Of a stretch of 28,625 nucleotides of DNA, positions 1-6,867 are shown piece by piece. This DNA comes from JBBRCX01 sp038204465 (lineage in GTDB: Bacteria > Planctomycetota > Phycisphaerae > Tepidisphaerales > Tepidisphaeraceae). A model generated the notes under the pieces. It made no database searches, was not told the DNA's origin, and worked only from the letters and a program-made list of their open reading frames with translations. The stretch covers positions 1 through 28,625 of the forward strand of contig JBBRCX010000063.1 in the NCBI GenBank assembly GCA_038204465.1. Direction: 5' to 3'. The position numbers and the translations under genes were made by a program. Numbering within the stretch: the first letter of the stretch is position 1; the number at the start of each line of letters is the position of its first letter.

Positions 1-752
1 GGCGCGCTCTCTTCTTCGACTTGCTGCCACTATTACCGAAGGACCCGAAAGACCGCGAATATGACCTTGGCGCGCAGCTAGGACAGTTCTATGCGTACCT
101 GATGTTCCAAAAGCGGTTCAAGATCACGGAACAACAGTGGAACAATTTGCTCGATGGTCAGTGGTTCCCATTTATCACGCTGAAAGAAGCCACGATTAGA
201 AAATTGGTGTCTCACGCCGGCAATGCGTGGCCATTGGACGATCTGTCCGACGCCATCGCACAAGAAGTGAAGGATGTCCTGCCAACTATGTTGGCGCGAT
301 GGAAGGCGGCACCCAGCTTTGCCGAGCATGTACCTTTCCTCGAGAAGGCGGCTGAGCACTATTTGAAGAACGACTTCATTTCGACTCCTGCCATTCTCTA
401 TCCACGCATTGAAGGCCTATTGCGATCACATCAACAGAGAACCGATCCGGGCGCAGCGGCATCGCAGAAGGGACTTTCTGGAAGCGCGACGAAGAAAGCG
501 GAATCCGAACGGCACGCAAGCAGTCCCTTGCTTCCATCCAAATTCCGCGAGTATTTGGAAGGGGTGTACTTCGCTGCCTTCAACCCCAGTGACCCCAAGA
601 TAAAGGTCTCGCGGAATAGCGTTGGGCATGGAGTCGCTTCCGCTGAAGAATGCTCGCTAAAGTCGGCAACTATTGGCCTGCTTATCGTTGACCAGCTCTG
701 TTATTGCTTTTCGGAAGCATCGCGAACTAACACCGGCAGCTCCGGCAAGTGA
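1..752 (+). CDS. HEPN-motif protein, 5' partial
   Basis: The reading frame is open to the left window edge, so the true start is missing; the TTG at 21 is only the first start-like codon inside. About 250 residues are visible. Near the C-terminus there is an R-N-x3-H motif (R198, N199, H203 counted from the TTG) followed by a helical stretch. This is the signature of HEPN domains, which in many families are metal-independent RNases in toxin, abortive-infection or CRISPR-associated proteins. An E-x-L-x-R-type helix about 65 residues earlier (around IEGLLR) fits the same fold. The middle part, residues 140-168, is low complexity and polar. The stop overlaps the ATG of the next ORF by one base (TGATG), suggesting translational coupling. 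HEPN is inferred from a short motif; the biological role, defence or otherwise, is not shown. Confidence 0.6.
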   Translation, partial: RALFFDLLPLLPKDPKDREYDLGAQLGQFYAYLMFQKRFKITEQQWNNLLDGQWFPFITLKEATIRKLVSHAGNAWPLDDLSDAIAQEVKDVLPTMLARWKAAPSFAEHVPFLEKAAEHYLKNDFISTPAILYPRIEGLLRSHQQRTDPGAAASQKGLSGSATKKAESERHASSPLLPSKFREYLEGVYFAAFNPSDPKIKVSRNSVGHGVASAEECSLKSATIGLLIVDQLCYCFSEASRTNTGSSGK

Positions 753-1003
753 TGCGAGCCGAAGCCGAAGAACCATCCAAGCCCGTCGCGGCGGCGCGGG
801 AAATGCGCGATCGGTGGCTTGAATTGGTCAACGCTAATCGATCGTCACTTCTGTCGCACGGCAAGTACCGATGTCACCCGGCCGTTGGGAAGCAAGCATC
901 TTCGAGAATCCTCATACCCCGCTGCTCCTTCGCCTGCGTAAAGTCAGGGTCGAAGGAGCCGACAAATGGAAATCAAACGATGCGGTTCGCGGCCTTCTGG
1001 TAA
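752..1003 (+). pseudogene. Frameshifted small ORF coupled to the HEPN gene
   Basis: The ATG at 752 overlaps the preceding stop. The first 38 residues (REMRDRWLELVNAN, then a SHGKY motif) look like a genuine short polar protein. After GKY, at about 868-869, the original frame becomes Cys/Pro/Arg-rich and runs 38 bp into the following cupin gene. Removing one C at 868-869 gives instead KYDVTRPLGSKHLRESS and a stop at 939-941, just before the ribosome binding site of the cupin gene at 953-958. That shorter reading fits the gene spacing better, so a one-base insertion, or a sequencing error, is likely. I do not recognise the family with certainty and assign no function. Confidence 0.4.
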
Positions 1004-1361
1004 GGGGCCGGCAGATTGGTTTACCGGCACGGTTCGGATTGATCCGCTGTTCGACGCGCCCGATCCGGCGCGTGTTGCTGGCGCCAGCGTCACCTTCGAG
1101 CCAGGTGCTCGTACCGCGTGGCACACGCACCCGCTCGGCCAGACGTTGATCGTGACGGCCGGCTGCGGGTGGGCGCAGCGATGGGGCGGGCCAGTCGAGG
1201 AGATCCGGCCAGGCGACGTGGTCTGGTTTCCCCCCGGCGAGAAGCACTGGCATGGGGCGACGGCAACCACGGCCATGACGCACATCGCCATCCAGGAGAA
1301 GCTCGACGGCAAGGCCGTCGACTGGATGGAGAAGGTCAGCAACGAGCAGTACCGACACTGA
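966..1361 (+). CDS. Cupin-domain protein (small, single-domain)
   Basis: This 131-residue protein is a single conserved beta-barrel cupin. Cupin motif 1 carries H53, H55 and Q59 (WHTHPLGQT) and motif 2 carries H94 and H96 after the PGDVVWFPPGEKHWHGA-type segment, so a metal site is intact. It resembles the small cupins often annotated as carboxymuconolactone-decarboxylase-associated or hydroxynitrile-lyase-like; these are commonly found beside aldo/keto reductases and SDRs. Remains of exactly those two families lie 670 bp downstream, so the gene is probably the survivor of a small redox cluster. An AAGGAG site at 953-958 supports the ATG at 966. The substrate is unknown. Confidence 0.85.
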   Translation: MEIKRCGSRPSGKGPADWFTGTVRIDPLFDAPDPARVAGASVTFEPGARTAWHTHPLGQTLIVTAGCGWAQRWGGPVEEIRPGDVVWFPPGEKHWHGATATTAMTHIAIQEKLDGKAVDWMEKVSNEQYRH

Positions 1362-1448
1362 TTCCGAATCAACCAGAAAAACACTTATGAACAATAGCCC
1401 GGTGAAGCGTCTGGAATTCGGAGTTCCGGACGAAGGTTCATCGACGAC

Positions 1449-1997
1449 ATGACAGCACTCGACGGATGGGAAAACTTCTACGTGATCATCGGCTCGTCCG
1501 CCGGCGCGCTGATTGGCTTGCAGTTCGTCGTGATGACTCTCCTTGCCGACATGCCGATTGCCCGAGCTGACGCGCAAGCCGGCGAGGCCTTCGGGACGCC
1601 AAACGTCGTCCATTTTGGAGTCGTGCTGTTGCTGTCAGCGGTTGTCAGCGCTCCATGGCACGGGATCGCCATCGCCGCAGTTCTTTGGGGCTTGGTAGGC
1701 CTCAGCGGGATGGTGTACGCCGTCATCGTGGCTCGGCGTATGCGGTCGCAGACCGCCTACCGGGCCGTGTTCGAGGATTGGTTATTTCATGTTCTGCTTC
1801 CGTTGACGGCATACGCAATGCTGGCCGGATCGGCATGGGCTGCTTACTCGCATGAGCGCCCCGCCCTGTTCGTCCTCGGCGCTGCCATACTGCTCCTGCT
1901 GTTCATTGGCATGCACAATGCCTGGGACACCGTCATATACCAGGTGTTTGTGAAGAAACGCGAACACCGGGAGACCGAGCGGCGTCCGGGGCCGTGA
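1449..1997 (+). CDS. Small polytopic membrane protein, unknown function
   Basis: The 182-residue product has about five hydrophobic segments, around residues 9-30, 55-75, 77-95, 115-132 and 138-158, separated by short charged loops, and ends in a basic KKREHRETERR tail that should lie in the cytoplasm. The N-terminus (GWENFYVIIGSSAGALIGLQFV) matches a style seen in many uncharacterised bacterial membrane proteins. No catalytic motif is visible. The start is chosen by the hydrophobicity pattern; no strong ribosome binding site precedes it. It sits between the cupin gene and an oxidoreductase remnant on the same strand. Function unknown. Confidence 0.7.
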   Translation: MTALDGWENFYVIIGSSAGALIGLQFVVMTLLADMPIARADAQAGEAFGTPNVVHFGVVLLLSAVVSAPWHGIAIAAVLWGLVGLSGMVYAVIVARRMRSQTAYRAVFEDWLFHVLLPLTAYAMLAGSAWAAYSHERPALFVLGAAILLLLFIGMHNAWDTVIYQVFVKKREHRETERRPGP

Positions 1998-2028
1998 ACT
2001 TCGATCAAAACGCCTCAAGGAGACAACA

Positions 2029-2224
2029 ATGCAGAAGCGCAAACTTGGAAAGAGCAACCCCGACGTTTCTCCCTCGGCCTCGGCTGCATGGGGATGAGCT
2101 TTTCGTACGGCCCCTCCAAAGACAGGCTGGAGATGACCTCGCGCGGGCGGTCGTCGCCATGAGCCAGACGGAGGACGTGGACGTGAACGAGATCCTGTTC
2201 CGGCCCACGCGGCAGGAGCTATGA
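2029..2224 (+). pseudogene. Aldo/keto reductase start joined to an SDR end
   Basis: An AAGGAG site at 2017-2022 and the ATG at 2029 begin MQKRKLGKSNPDVS, the typical N-terminus of an aldo/keto reductase. One base is missing after VS (about 2070-2073). The next frame then reads LGLGCMGMSFSYGPSKDR, the continuing AKR signature, up to about 2129. From about 2132 the frame that ends at 2224 reads DDLARAVVAMSQ and then VDVNEILFRPTRQEL with a stop, which is the usual C-terminus of a short-chain dehydrogenase of the YdfG-like group. About 300 residues of AKR and 200 of SDR are absent. I infer a deletion that fused two neighbouring oxidoreductase genes, followed or preceded by a one-base loss. The remnant cannot encode an enzyme. 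Confidence 0.75.
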
Positions 2225-2322
2225 ATTCGGCTTTGTATCGCAACGACAATAGCCGGTTGGACGAGGTAATCGCGCTGAGCCGCTTATGTACATCGCACGG
2301 CCATGCTTGTTAGAATTGCCTC

Positions 2323-2544
2323 ATGGTCCGCCACGTTGATGCCATCTTCAGCCAAGGCGCATTCCGGCCGCTTGAGCCGCTCGTGCTGCCGGAGGGAACT
2401 CGCGTTCACCTGAGCGTAGAGGAGGAGACAAGCGCCACCCCCGTCCCGCCCGCCGCCAGGATTTACACGCCGAAGCTGGCTCATCCGGAAGATGCCGCCG
2501 ATTTCGTGATGGAAGTTCGGGAGACGGGCAATGCAGGCGTATGA
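2323..2544 (+). CDS. AF2212-like (DUF104) small protein, possible antitoxin
   Basis: The 73-residue protein begins VDAIFSQGAFRPLEPL and continues LPEGTRVHLSVEEE. This pattern, a short beta-rich domain with a 'G-x-[LF]-R-P-L-E-P' motif and 'LPEGTxV', is that of the AF2212-like/DUF104 family, several members of which are annotated as VapB-type antitoxins. No PIN-domain VapC follows; instead the next ORF starts within this gene (ATG at 2531) and resembles a retropepsin-like protein, a pairing common in planctomycetes and cyanobacteria. Because its partner is broken, this gene may be an orphan. The start lacks a strong ribosome binding site. An antitoxin role is not shown here. Confidence 0.7.
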   Translation: MVRHVDAIFSQGAFRPLEPLVLPEGTRVHLSVEEETSATPVPPAARIYTPKLAHPEDAADFVMEVRETGNAGV

Positions 2545-2692
2545 CGCTGCGCGATTTGATCCGCCGGCGCCGCTTGCGCTTGTCACCGTCAAGTCGGAGC
2601 AACTCGGCATCGCGATTCGCGACGTGCCGATGTTATCGTTCTCTCTGATTTCTGATGTCAGTTGCGTTTTAGGCCATCTCGCCAGGCGATGA
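2531..2692 (+). pseudogene. Truncated retropepsin-like aspartic protease fragment
   Basis: The frame starts inside the AF2212-like gene (14-bp overlap) and reads MQAYDAARFDPPAPLALVTV and, further on, IRDVPML. In the retropepsin-like family this N-terminal pattern leads straight into a catalytic L-D-T-G-A motif. Here the sequence after DVPML becomes unrelated (SFSLISDVS) and stops at 2692, so the catalytic Asp and the rest of the protein are gone. The break is near 2636 and the tail overlaps the end of the opposite-strand DUF3303-like gene. Family assignment is from the N-terminal pattern only, so it is moderately secure. Confidence 0.5.
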
Positions 2693-2972
2693 CCTCGAGT
2701 TCGCCGCGGACGGCTTCTTCGACCGGGATGACGGGGCGCACCTCGAACAAGAACGCAGGGAGCATCGAACAGAATTTGTGAATGGTCACCAGATTATCGC
2801 ATTCCATCAGCATGTGCCCGCCCCACTCGCCGACTCGGATCACAAAGAAGTCGATCTTGAAATTGCCCGGTGCCTTCCATTGGCCGAACACTTCGAGGAT
2901 TCGCTTCTGGGCATTCTCGTATTCCATAGGCGAACCTTGCGGACGTTCGAACCAACTGATCATGTATTTCAT
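2658..2972 (-). CDS. DUF3303-like protein
   Basis: The start at 2972 (MKYMISWFERPQGSP) is supported by an AAAGGGA site a few bases upstream; longer readings of this frame add unlikely sequence. The 104-residue product is a small alpha/beta protein whose pattern MKYMISW, VFGQW, GGHMLMECD, and P-V-x-P fits the DUF3303 family of ferredoxin-like-fold proteins of unknown function. No catalytic residues are known for the family. The gene converges with the truncated retropepsin frame and its 3' end overlaps that remnant. It appears intact. Confidence 0.75.
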   Translation of the reverse strand: MKYMISWFERPQGSPMEYENAQKRILEVFGQWKAPGNFKIDFFVIRVGEWGGHMLMECDNLVTIHKFCSMLPAFLFEVRPVIPVEEAVRGELEVIAWRDGLKRN

Positions 2973-3118
2973 CGCGTCCCTTTCTATGCGGGATTTCCCA
3001 CAGCAGCCGTTGGCCCACGAACCGCACGCCGTTATTCGCAGCATACCCGGTCGAGGTACTCGGCCCAACTGTTGGCTACGACGCAACGTTCCTCCTGCCG
3101 CACGCGGGGGGTAGTGGG

Positions 3119-3685
3119 TCAGTTTGAAATAGCGGCCGGATTTCTGGTACCGCACTCGGGGCAGCGCTCGGGCGACGCGCGCAGGTCGTAGCCGCATCGT
3201 TTGCAATGACCAGCAGGAAAGCGGTGACGTCGGCGGAACCAATCGACACCGGTGGACAGAGCAGGCATGCCTGTCACCGCGGCGATGAACCACATCGGGA
3301 CAAACGCCGCCGGTCCGCTCCGTTTCCACAACGATTGCACCGAGAACCCGAGCCTGCGCCACCACGTGTCGGCCGGGGCAATCAAGTTCTCAGCATCGCC
3401 GACCCAGTGCCTGAATCCAAAGGTTGGCCAGTCTGCTGGCTCTGCCGCGGTGTCCTGTGTGCTCTCATAGGTCGCGAGCCCGAGCCTCCCCCTGCTCGCA
3501 AACAATGATACCACCCGGAAATGGTCCTGCGGGATCGTGAAGTCGCCCCTAGGTGGTTCCGTGTACATGAACCGCACAAAAAGGAGGGTGCACGACTTGT
3601 CATAACTCCAAACCCACAGCGCGCACACGCCCAGGCAAAGCAACAGCGAAAGCAGGGATAGGGCGTTCAAGAGACGGCGCTTCAC
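3119..3685 (-). CDS. Membrane protein with C-terminal CGYDLR zinc-ribbon tail
   Basis: The 188-residue protein has an N-terminal hydrophobic segment (residues 6-27), an extracytoplasmic middle domain of about 100 residues, a second membrane segment (about 128-147), then a basic stretch and a tail with CKRCGYDLRASPERCPECG. The four Cys form two CxxC knuckles and probably bind zinc on the cytoplasmic side. This architecture is a lineage-specific paralogous family in Planctomycetota; its function is unknown. The start codon is GTG. Two related ORFs lie on the opposite strand just to the right, at 3937-4128 and 4125-4688, and share the N-terminal RR/KLxNxxxxLSLLL pattern. Confidence 0.8.
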   Translation of the reverse strand: MKRRLLNALSLLSLLLCLGVCALWVWSYDKSCTLLFVRFMYTEPPRGDFTIPQDHFRVVSLFASRGRLGLATYESTQDTAAEPADWPTFGFRHWVGDAENLIAPADTWWRRLGFSVQSLWKRSGPAAFVPMWFIAAVTGMPALSTGVDWFRRRHRFPAGHCKRCGYDLRASPERCPECGTRNPAAISN

Positions 3686-3695
3686 CTGTGCGAGT

Positions 3696-3770
3696 CTAAT
3701 CGATCAGGCCGAGCGCTTCCTCGATTTCCCAGATGTGATCCGCAACGCCCGCTTCCATCTGAGTGGCCGT
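3696..3770 (-). pseudogene. Possible transposase C-terminal remnant
   Basis: The minus-strand frame reads GMTATQMEAGVADHIWEIEE and then ALGLID before a stop at 3696-3698. The pattern 'MxAGVxDHxWxIE-(D/E)' recalls the extreme C-terminus of some bacterial DDE transposases. Nothing upstream of it (3770-3930) continues the homology as far as I can see, so only about 25 codons survive. It lies between the divergent CGYDLR-tail genes, a place where insertion and deletion have clearly happened. Assignment is tentative. Confidence 0.3.
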
Positions 3771-3936
3771 CATTCCCTCGACATTCAGGCCACGCGGAGG
3801 GAGAGCCGCGGATTCAGTGGAAGGGGCCGGGAGCTGGAGGTTGGCGGCGAATAGATCCGGAGGACGACCTCGTCAGCCACCCGCGCGCCCGCGGGTTCGC
3901 GGTCCCACGTCAAATTCGCACGGTGCACATGAGGAC

Positions 3937-4128
3937 ATGGCGATTGTATTCCCCCATGCCGCCATCACCCTGGCGTTCGCCGTCGTACCCGCGGCCTGGT
4001 TGCTGAACAGACGGCAGCACCGCAGACGCAATGCCGGAAGATGTCCGACCTGCGGCTACGACCTTCGCGCCACCCCCGACCGCTGCCCGGAGTGTGGGAC
4101 CGCGGTGAAGCCTTCGCCCACCTCATGA
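3937..4128 (+). CDS. Short CGYDLR-tail membrane protein (likely truncated copy)
   Basis: A GAGG site precedes the ATG at 3937. The 63-residue product is one hydrophobic segment (residues 4-24), a basic RRQHRRR linker and the zinc-ribbon tail CPTCGYDLRATPDRCPECG. It therefore equals the C-terminal third of the family, lacking the N-terminal helix and the extracytoplasmic domain. It could be a real mini-protein, or the surviving 3' end of a full gene; the frame is open upstream to 3763 without family-like sequence. Its stop overlaps the start of the next paralogue by four bases (ATGA), so the two are probably translated together. Confidence 0.55.
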   Translation: MAIVFPHAAITLAFAVVPAAWLLNRRQHRRRNAGRCPTCGYDLRATPDRCPECGTAVKPSPTS

Positions 4129-4688
4129 GACGCAAACTCTTCAACCTCGCGGCCGCGCTGTCGCTGCTGTTGACCGTGGCGGTGTGCGTGCTTTGGGTGC
4201 GGAGCTACTGGACGGCGGACGTGGCCGGGTTCTGGTCGCGTACAGGAGTTCCGATCTCCGACACCATCTGGTCGTCGACCGGATACGTCTCGCTGCGGCA
4301 TTGGGAGCCACCGGCCAATTCCAAGGTGCAGGTCCTGTCGCGTGGATGGTTTTACGGGAGCCAGTCGTCCGCAGCGGACGATAACTCGCGCTTCCTCGGG
4401 CAGGGTGATGCAGATCGCCTCGTCCCCGTCTCGTATTACAACTTCACCTGGCCGACACGCGGCGGTCCCTTCGACGGCGTGCGCGAGCGCGTGTTACTGG
4501 TGCCGTACTGGTTTTTGTTGGCGGTGACGGGGACGTTGCCGATTGTCCATTTCCTTTCCCGCCGGCGCCGCCGCCGCGCGGCGCGGGCCGCCGCCGGCCT
4601 TTGCCCCGCCTGCGGCTACGATCTTCGCGCCACGCCCGACCGCTGCCCGGAATGCGGCACTTTGACTAATCCCGCACCGGCTAAATGA
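4125..4688 (+). CDS. Membrane protein with C-terminal CGYDLR zinc-ribbon tail
   Basis: The ATG at 4125 sits in an ATGA overlap with the preceding paralogue. The 187-residue product has an N-terminal membrane anchor (MRRKLFNLAAALSLLL), a roughly 110-residue outer domain with Trp/Tyr-rich segments (SLRHWEPP, YYNFTWPTRGG), a second membrane helix (LLVPYWFLLAVTG), an Arg-rich stretch (RRRRRRAARA) and the tail CPACGYDLRATPDRCPECG with two CxxC pairs. It is a full-length member of the same family as the gene at 3119-3685. About 50 bp encoding the tail are nearly identical to those in the 3937-4128 gene. Function unknown; the tail is probably a cytoplasmic zinc-binding or interaction module. Confidence 0.8.
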   Translation: MRRKLFNLAAALSLLLTVAVCVLWVRSYWTADVAGFWSRTGVPISDTIWSSTGYVSLRHWEPPANSKVQVLSRGWFYGSQSSAADDNSRFLGQGDADRLVPVSYYNFTWPTRGGPFDGVRERVLLVPYWFLLAVTGTLPIVHFLSRRRRRRAARAAAGLCPACGYDLRATPDRCPECGTLTNPAPAK

Positions 4689-4780
4689 GACGCAAGCTCT
4701 TCAACCTCGCAGGCGTCGTGTCGCTGTCGCTTTGCGTGGCGACGGCAGCGCCGATTACCGAACAAGATGCACCATCCTGA
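4685..4780 (+). pseudogene. Truncated start of another CGYDLR-family gene
   Basis: A third ATGA overlap (ATG at 4685 within the preceding stop) opens MRRKLFNLAGVVSLSLCVA, almost the same N-terminal anchor as the 4125-4688 protein, but the frame ends after 31 codons at 4780. The rest of the family domain is missing, and dispersed repeat sequence begins about 45 bp later. This is the 5' stub of a third tandem paralogue, probably cut by the event that brought in the repeat and the radical SAM segment. Confidence 0.7.
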
Positions 4781-4851
4781 GCATGTTCCCGCCGAGTGAG
4801 GGTCAGGACTCAGTGCACCGCCCTGCCATAGCGAGGTAGCGAGTCGCATGT

Positions 4852-4886
4852 CGGCCTGCCATGAGCGAGCGCAGCGAGTCGAATGG
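4852..4886. repeat. 35-bp dispersed repeat, copy 1
   Basis: These 35 bp are identical to 7240-7274. The core GCGAGCGCAGCGAGTCG is partly palindromic. A diverged copy (CCTGCCATAGCGAGG, then TAGCGAGTCGCATG) lies directly upstream at about 4822-4850, so the element is locally duplicated. Read on the minus strand it encodes the 'FDSLRSLMAG' peptide that marks widespread dispersed repeats in several bacterial phyla. It begins immediately after the stop of the radical SAM gene. Confidence 0.85.
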
Positions 4887-4887
4887 C

Positions 4888-6732
4888 TCACCCCGCAATC
4901 GGAAGATGCACTCCCCGGCCCTTGCCGAATGATACCGGCGTTCCAAACGCCGCATGACTCGCCGGCGCGCCCACCGCATTGCGCATTGGGATTTTGCTGG
5001 CTGGCGGGACACTGAGCCGCTCTATCCTGCCGAACATCAGGCGAAAGGCCCAGCCCAACGTCCGGCGGATCGTCCACATTAATCCCACGCTGCCGACCAA
5101 CTGCATGCCGGCGGGCTTCAAGCCGACGCGCGTCTTCTTTCGCAGCAGCGCGACAATCAGCCACAGCGGGTTGTAGAACCAGAAGTATCCCGCGAGCAGA
5201 TTCAATTGCTTCTTCCAGGGTTGTGAGTGCAGCGAAGCGACCACGTAGTTGCCGTCGCACATGTAGGGCTCGACGCGCCGGCCGCCGACGCGGTCGAAGA
5301 CCTGCCCGCCGGCGAACGTCTCCTCATACAGCTTCGTGCCCGGCGAAGGGGTGATCATCAAAACCTGCAGCGACACCGCCCCCGCCCGGCGCAGCAAACT
5401 AATCTGATTGAGCAGGCCGTAGTTGCCAGCTCGCGAGTAGAGCGGCTGCGAGTCGTGGTGCATCATCATGGGCATCGGGCAGATGCCCACGTCACGCAGG
5501 CTGCGAAAGGCTTCGGTGGTCTTGTCTACCGTTTGACCCTTGTTGACCAGCGTGGCGGTCATGTCCTCCACCCCGAGCCACAGTGCGCGGCAGCCGGCTT
5601 CGCGAACCAGCGGCAGATGATCCTTCATTTGCAGCGTGTCGTGCACCGTCACTTCGGAATACCACCGCGCCTTGCTTCGAAGCGGAACACCTTCGAATTC
5701 GGCGCGGGCCAGCGTCTCGACAATCGGGAGGGTCCGCGCCTTGTAATTGAAGAAGTTGTCGTCGACGCCGAAGAAGTAGCGAAGCCCAAACTCCTTGTTC
5801 AGCCGCCACATCTCTTCCGCGATTCGTTCGCCGCTTTTGACGCGGTGCTGCCGCTGGTTGTAGGCCGGAATCGGGCAATAGGGACAGGCGAACTTGCAGC
5901 CGAAGGTCAGGACCACGGAGCTGATCGGCGAATGCTCGCGCACGCGATTGGCCGGCAACGCGTGCGCGCTCAGTGTGGCCGAGCCGCTCGGCGGCTCGAG
6001 GAGGCGGTATCCCAGCACCGAGTGCGGCAGTTCATCGAGATTTCCCACCAGTTGCTGGATTCCCGTATCCACCAGTTCCTCGGCCACGCCGTCGCGGTCA
6101 CCGCGCGGGTAAACCAGGCCCGCGATGTCGTCCAGAGCGCCGCTGTCGCGCGCCCGGAAAAATACCGAGCGCATCGATTCGCCATCGGCGCGCAAGGACA
6201 ACAGCACTTCCAGCAGGCTCAAGAGCACGTATTCTTCGCCGGTGACCGCAACGTCGGCGCCACCTGGATCGGAAGGGTCGTCGTTAAAAAACCCGTGCGG
6301 CTCGTACACCGCGTGCGAGCCGCCCGCGATGATCAGCGGCCGCTGCGCCGCGTCGATCCTTCGCGCGTCCCGGATCAGATCCAGGGCCCGCCCCGAGTGC
6401 ATCCCCATCGTCGAAACCATGAACAGGTCGGGCACTTTGCCGTCCAGTTGCATCCGCGACGGCCGGAAGTTGCGGTTCCATTGCTGAAGGACGATGCGAG
6501 TCTTTTCAAACCCCGCGTCGACCATCGCCGAACCGATGGCGCGAGACCCGGCGGGCACCATCCGCGTGTCCGCGAAAATGAACGGCAGCATCCGGGTTCG
6601 ATGGTCAAATGCGCACGCGATGACTGTGCTCAGGTCGTGCATCGGCGCGACCTTGCGCAGCCGCCTACGAATATCCGCCAGTTCTCCAGGACGGAGCAGT
6701 TCATCCCCACGCGCGCGACGAGGAAGTTCCAT
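4888..6732 (-). CDS. B12-binding-type radical SAM protein
   Basis: The 614-residue enzyme starts at the ATG at 6732, which has a GAAAGG site 7 bases upstream; a GTG at 6756 is less likely. The N-terminal 190 residues form a Rossmann-like cobalamin-binding-type domain (VPDLFMVSTMG, LIIAGGSHAVYEP, VTGEEYVLLSLLE) but lack an evident DxHxxG cobalamin ligand. The radical SAM cluster motif CKFACPYC lies at about residues 279-286, followed by IAEEMWRLNKEFGLRYFFGVDDNFF, typical of the TIM-barrel core. The C-terminal 150 residues contain a Trp/Tyr-rich hydrophobic patch (YFWFYNPLWLIVALL) that may sit on the membrane. Related proteins methylate or rearrange lipids, hopanoids, pigments or natural products. 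The gene stands alone with no biosynthetic neighbours, so the substrate is unknown. Confidence 0.85.
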   Translation of the reverse strand: MELPRRARGDELLRPGELADIRRRLRKVAPMHDLSTVIACAFDHRTRMLPFIFADTRMVPAGSRAIGSAMVDAGFEKTRIVLQQWNRNFRPSRMQLDGKVPDLFMVSTMGMHSGRALDLIRDARRIDAAQRPLIIAGGSHAVYEPHGFFNDDPSDPGGADVAVTGEEYVLLSLLEVLLSLRADGESMRSVFFRARDSGALDDIAGLVYPRGDRDGVAEELVDTGIQQLVGNLDELPHSVLGYRLLEPPSGSATLSAHALPANRVREHSPISSVVLTFGCKFACPYCPIPAYNQRQHRVKSGERIAEEMWRLNKEFGLRYFFGVDDNFFNYKARTLPIVETLARAEFEGVPLRSKARWYSEVTVHDTLQMKDHLPLVREAGCRALWLGVEDMTATLVNKGQTVDKTTEAFRSLRDVGICPMPMMMHHDSQPLYSRAGNYGLLNQISLLRRAGAVSLQVLMITPSPGTKLYEETFAGGQVFDRVGGRRVEPYMCDGNYVVASLHSQPWKKQLNLLAGYFWFYNPLWLIVALLRKKTRVGLKPAGMQLVGSVGLMWTIRRTLGWAFRLMFGRIERLSVPPASKIPMRNAVGAPASHAAFGTPVSFGKGRGVHLPIAG

Positions 6733-6867
6733 GACAAACCTTTCGATCAACAGCACGGTTCAAAACAACATCCCGACCGGCGGATCGTAGCGATTTGGTG
6801 TTGAAAACCGAGTCCGTGGTGGCGCGCCGTTGGACACTTCCGGCGAATGCTCGGTCAAAGTCCCGCG

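Noticed and set aside
2221..2313. 30-codon ORF starting in an ATGA overlap after the oxidoreductase remnant
   Set aside because: No family pattern and no following homology; too short to support as a gene.
5227..6804. Long plus-strand open frame of 525 codons opposite the radical SAM gene
   Set aside because: It is rich in Arg, His, Gln and Val as expected of an antisense frame of a GC-rich gene, and shows no family pattern; the minus strand has clear radical SAM motifs.
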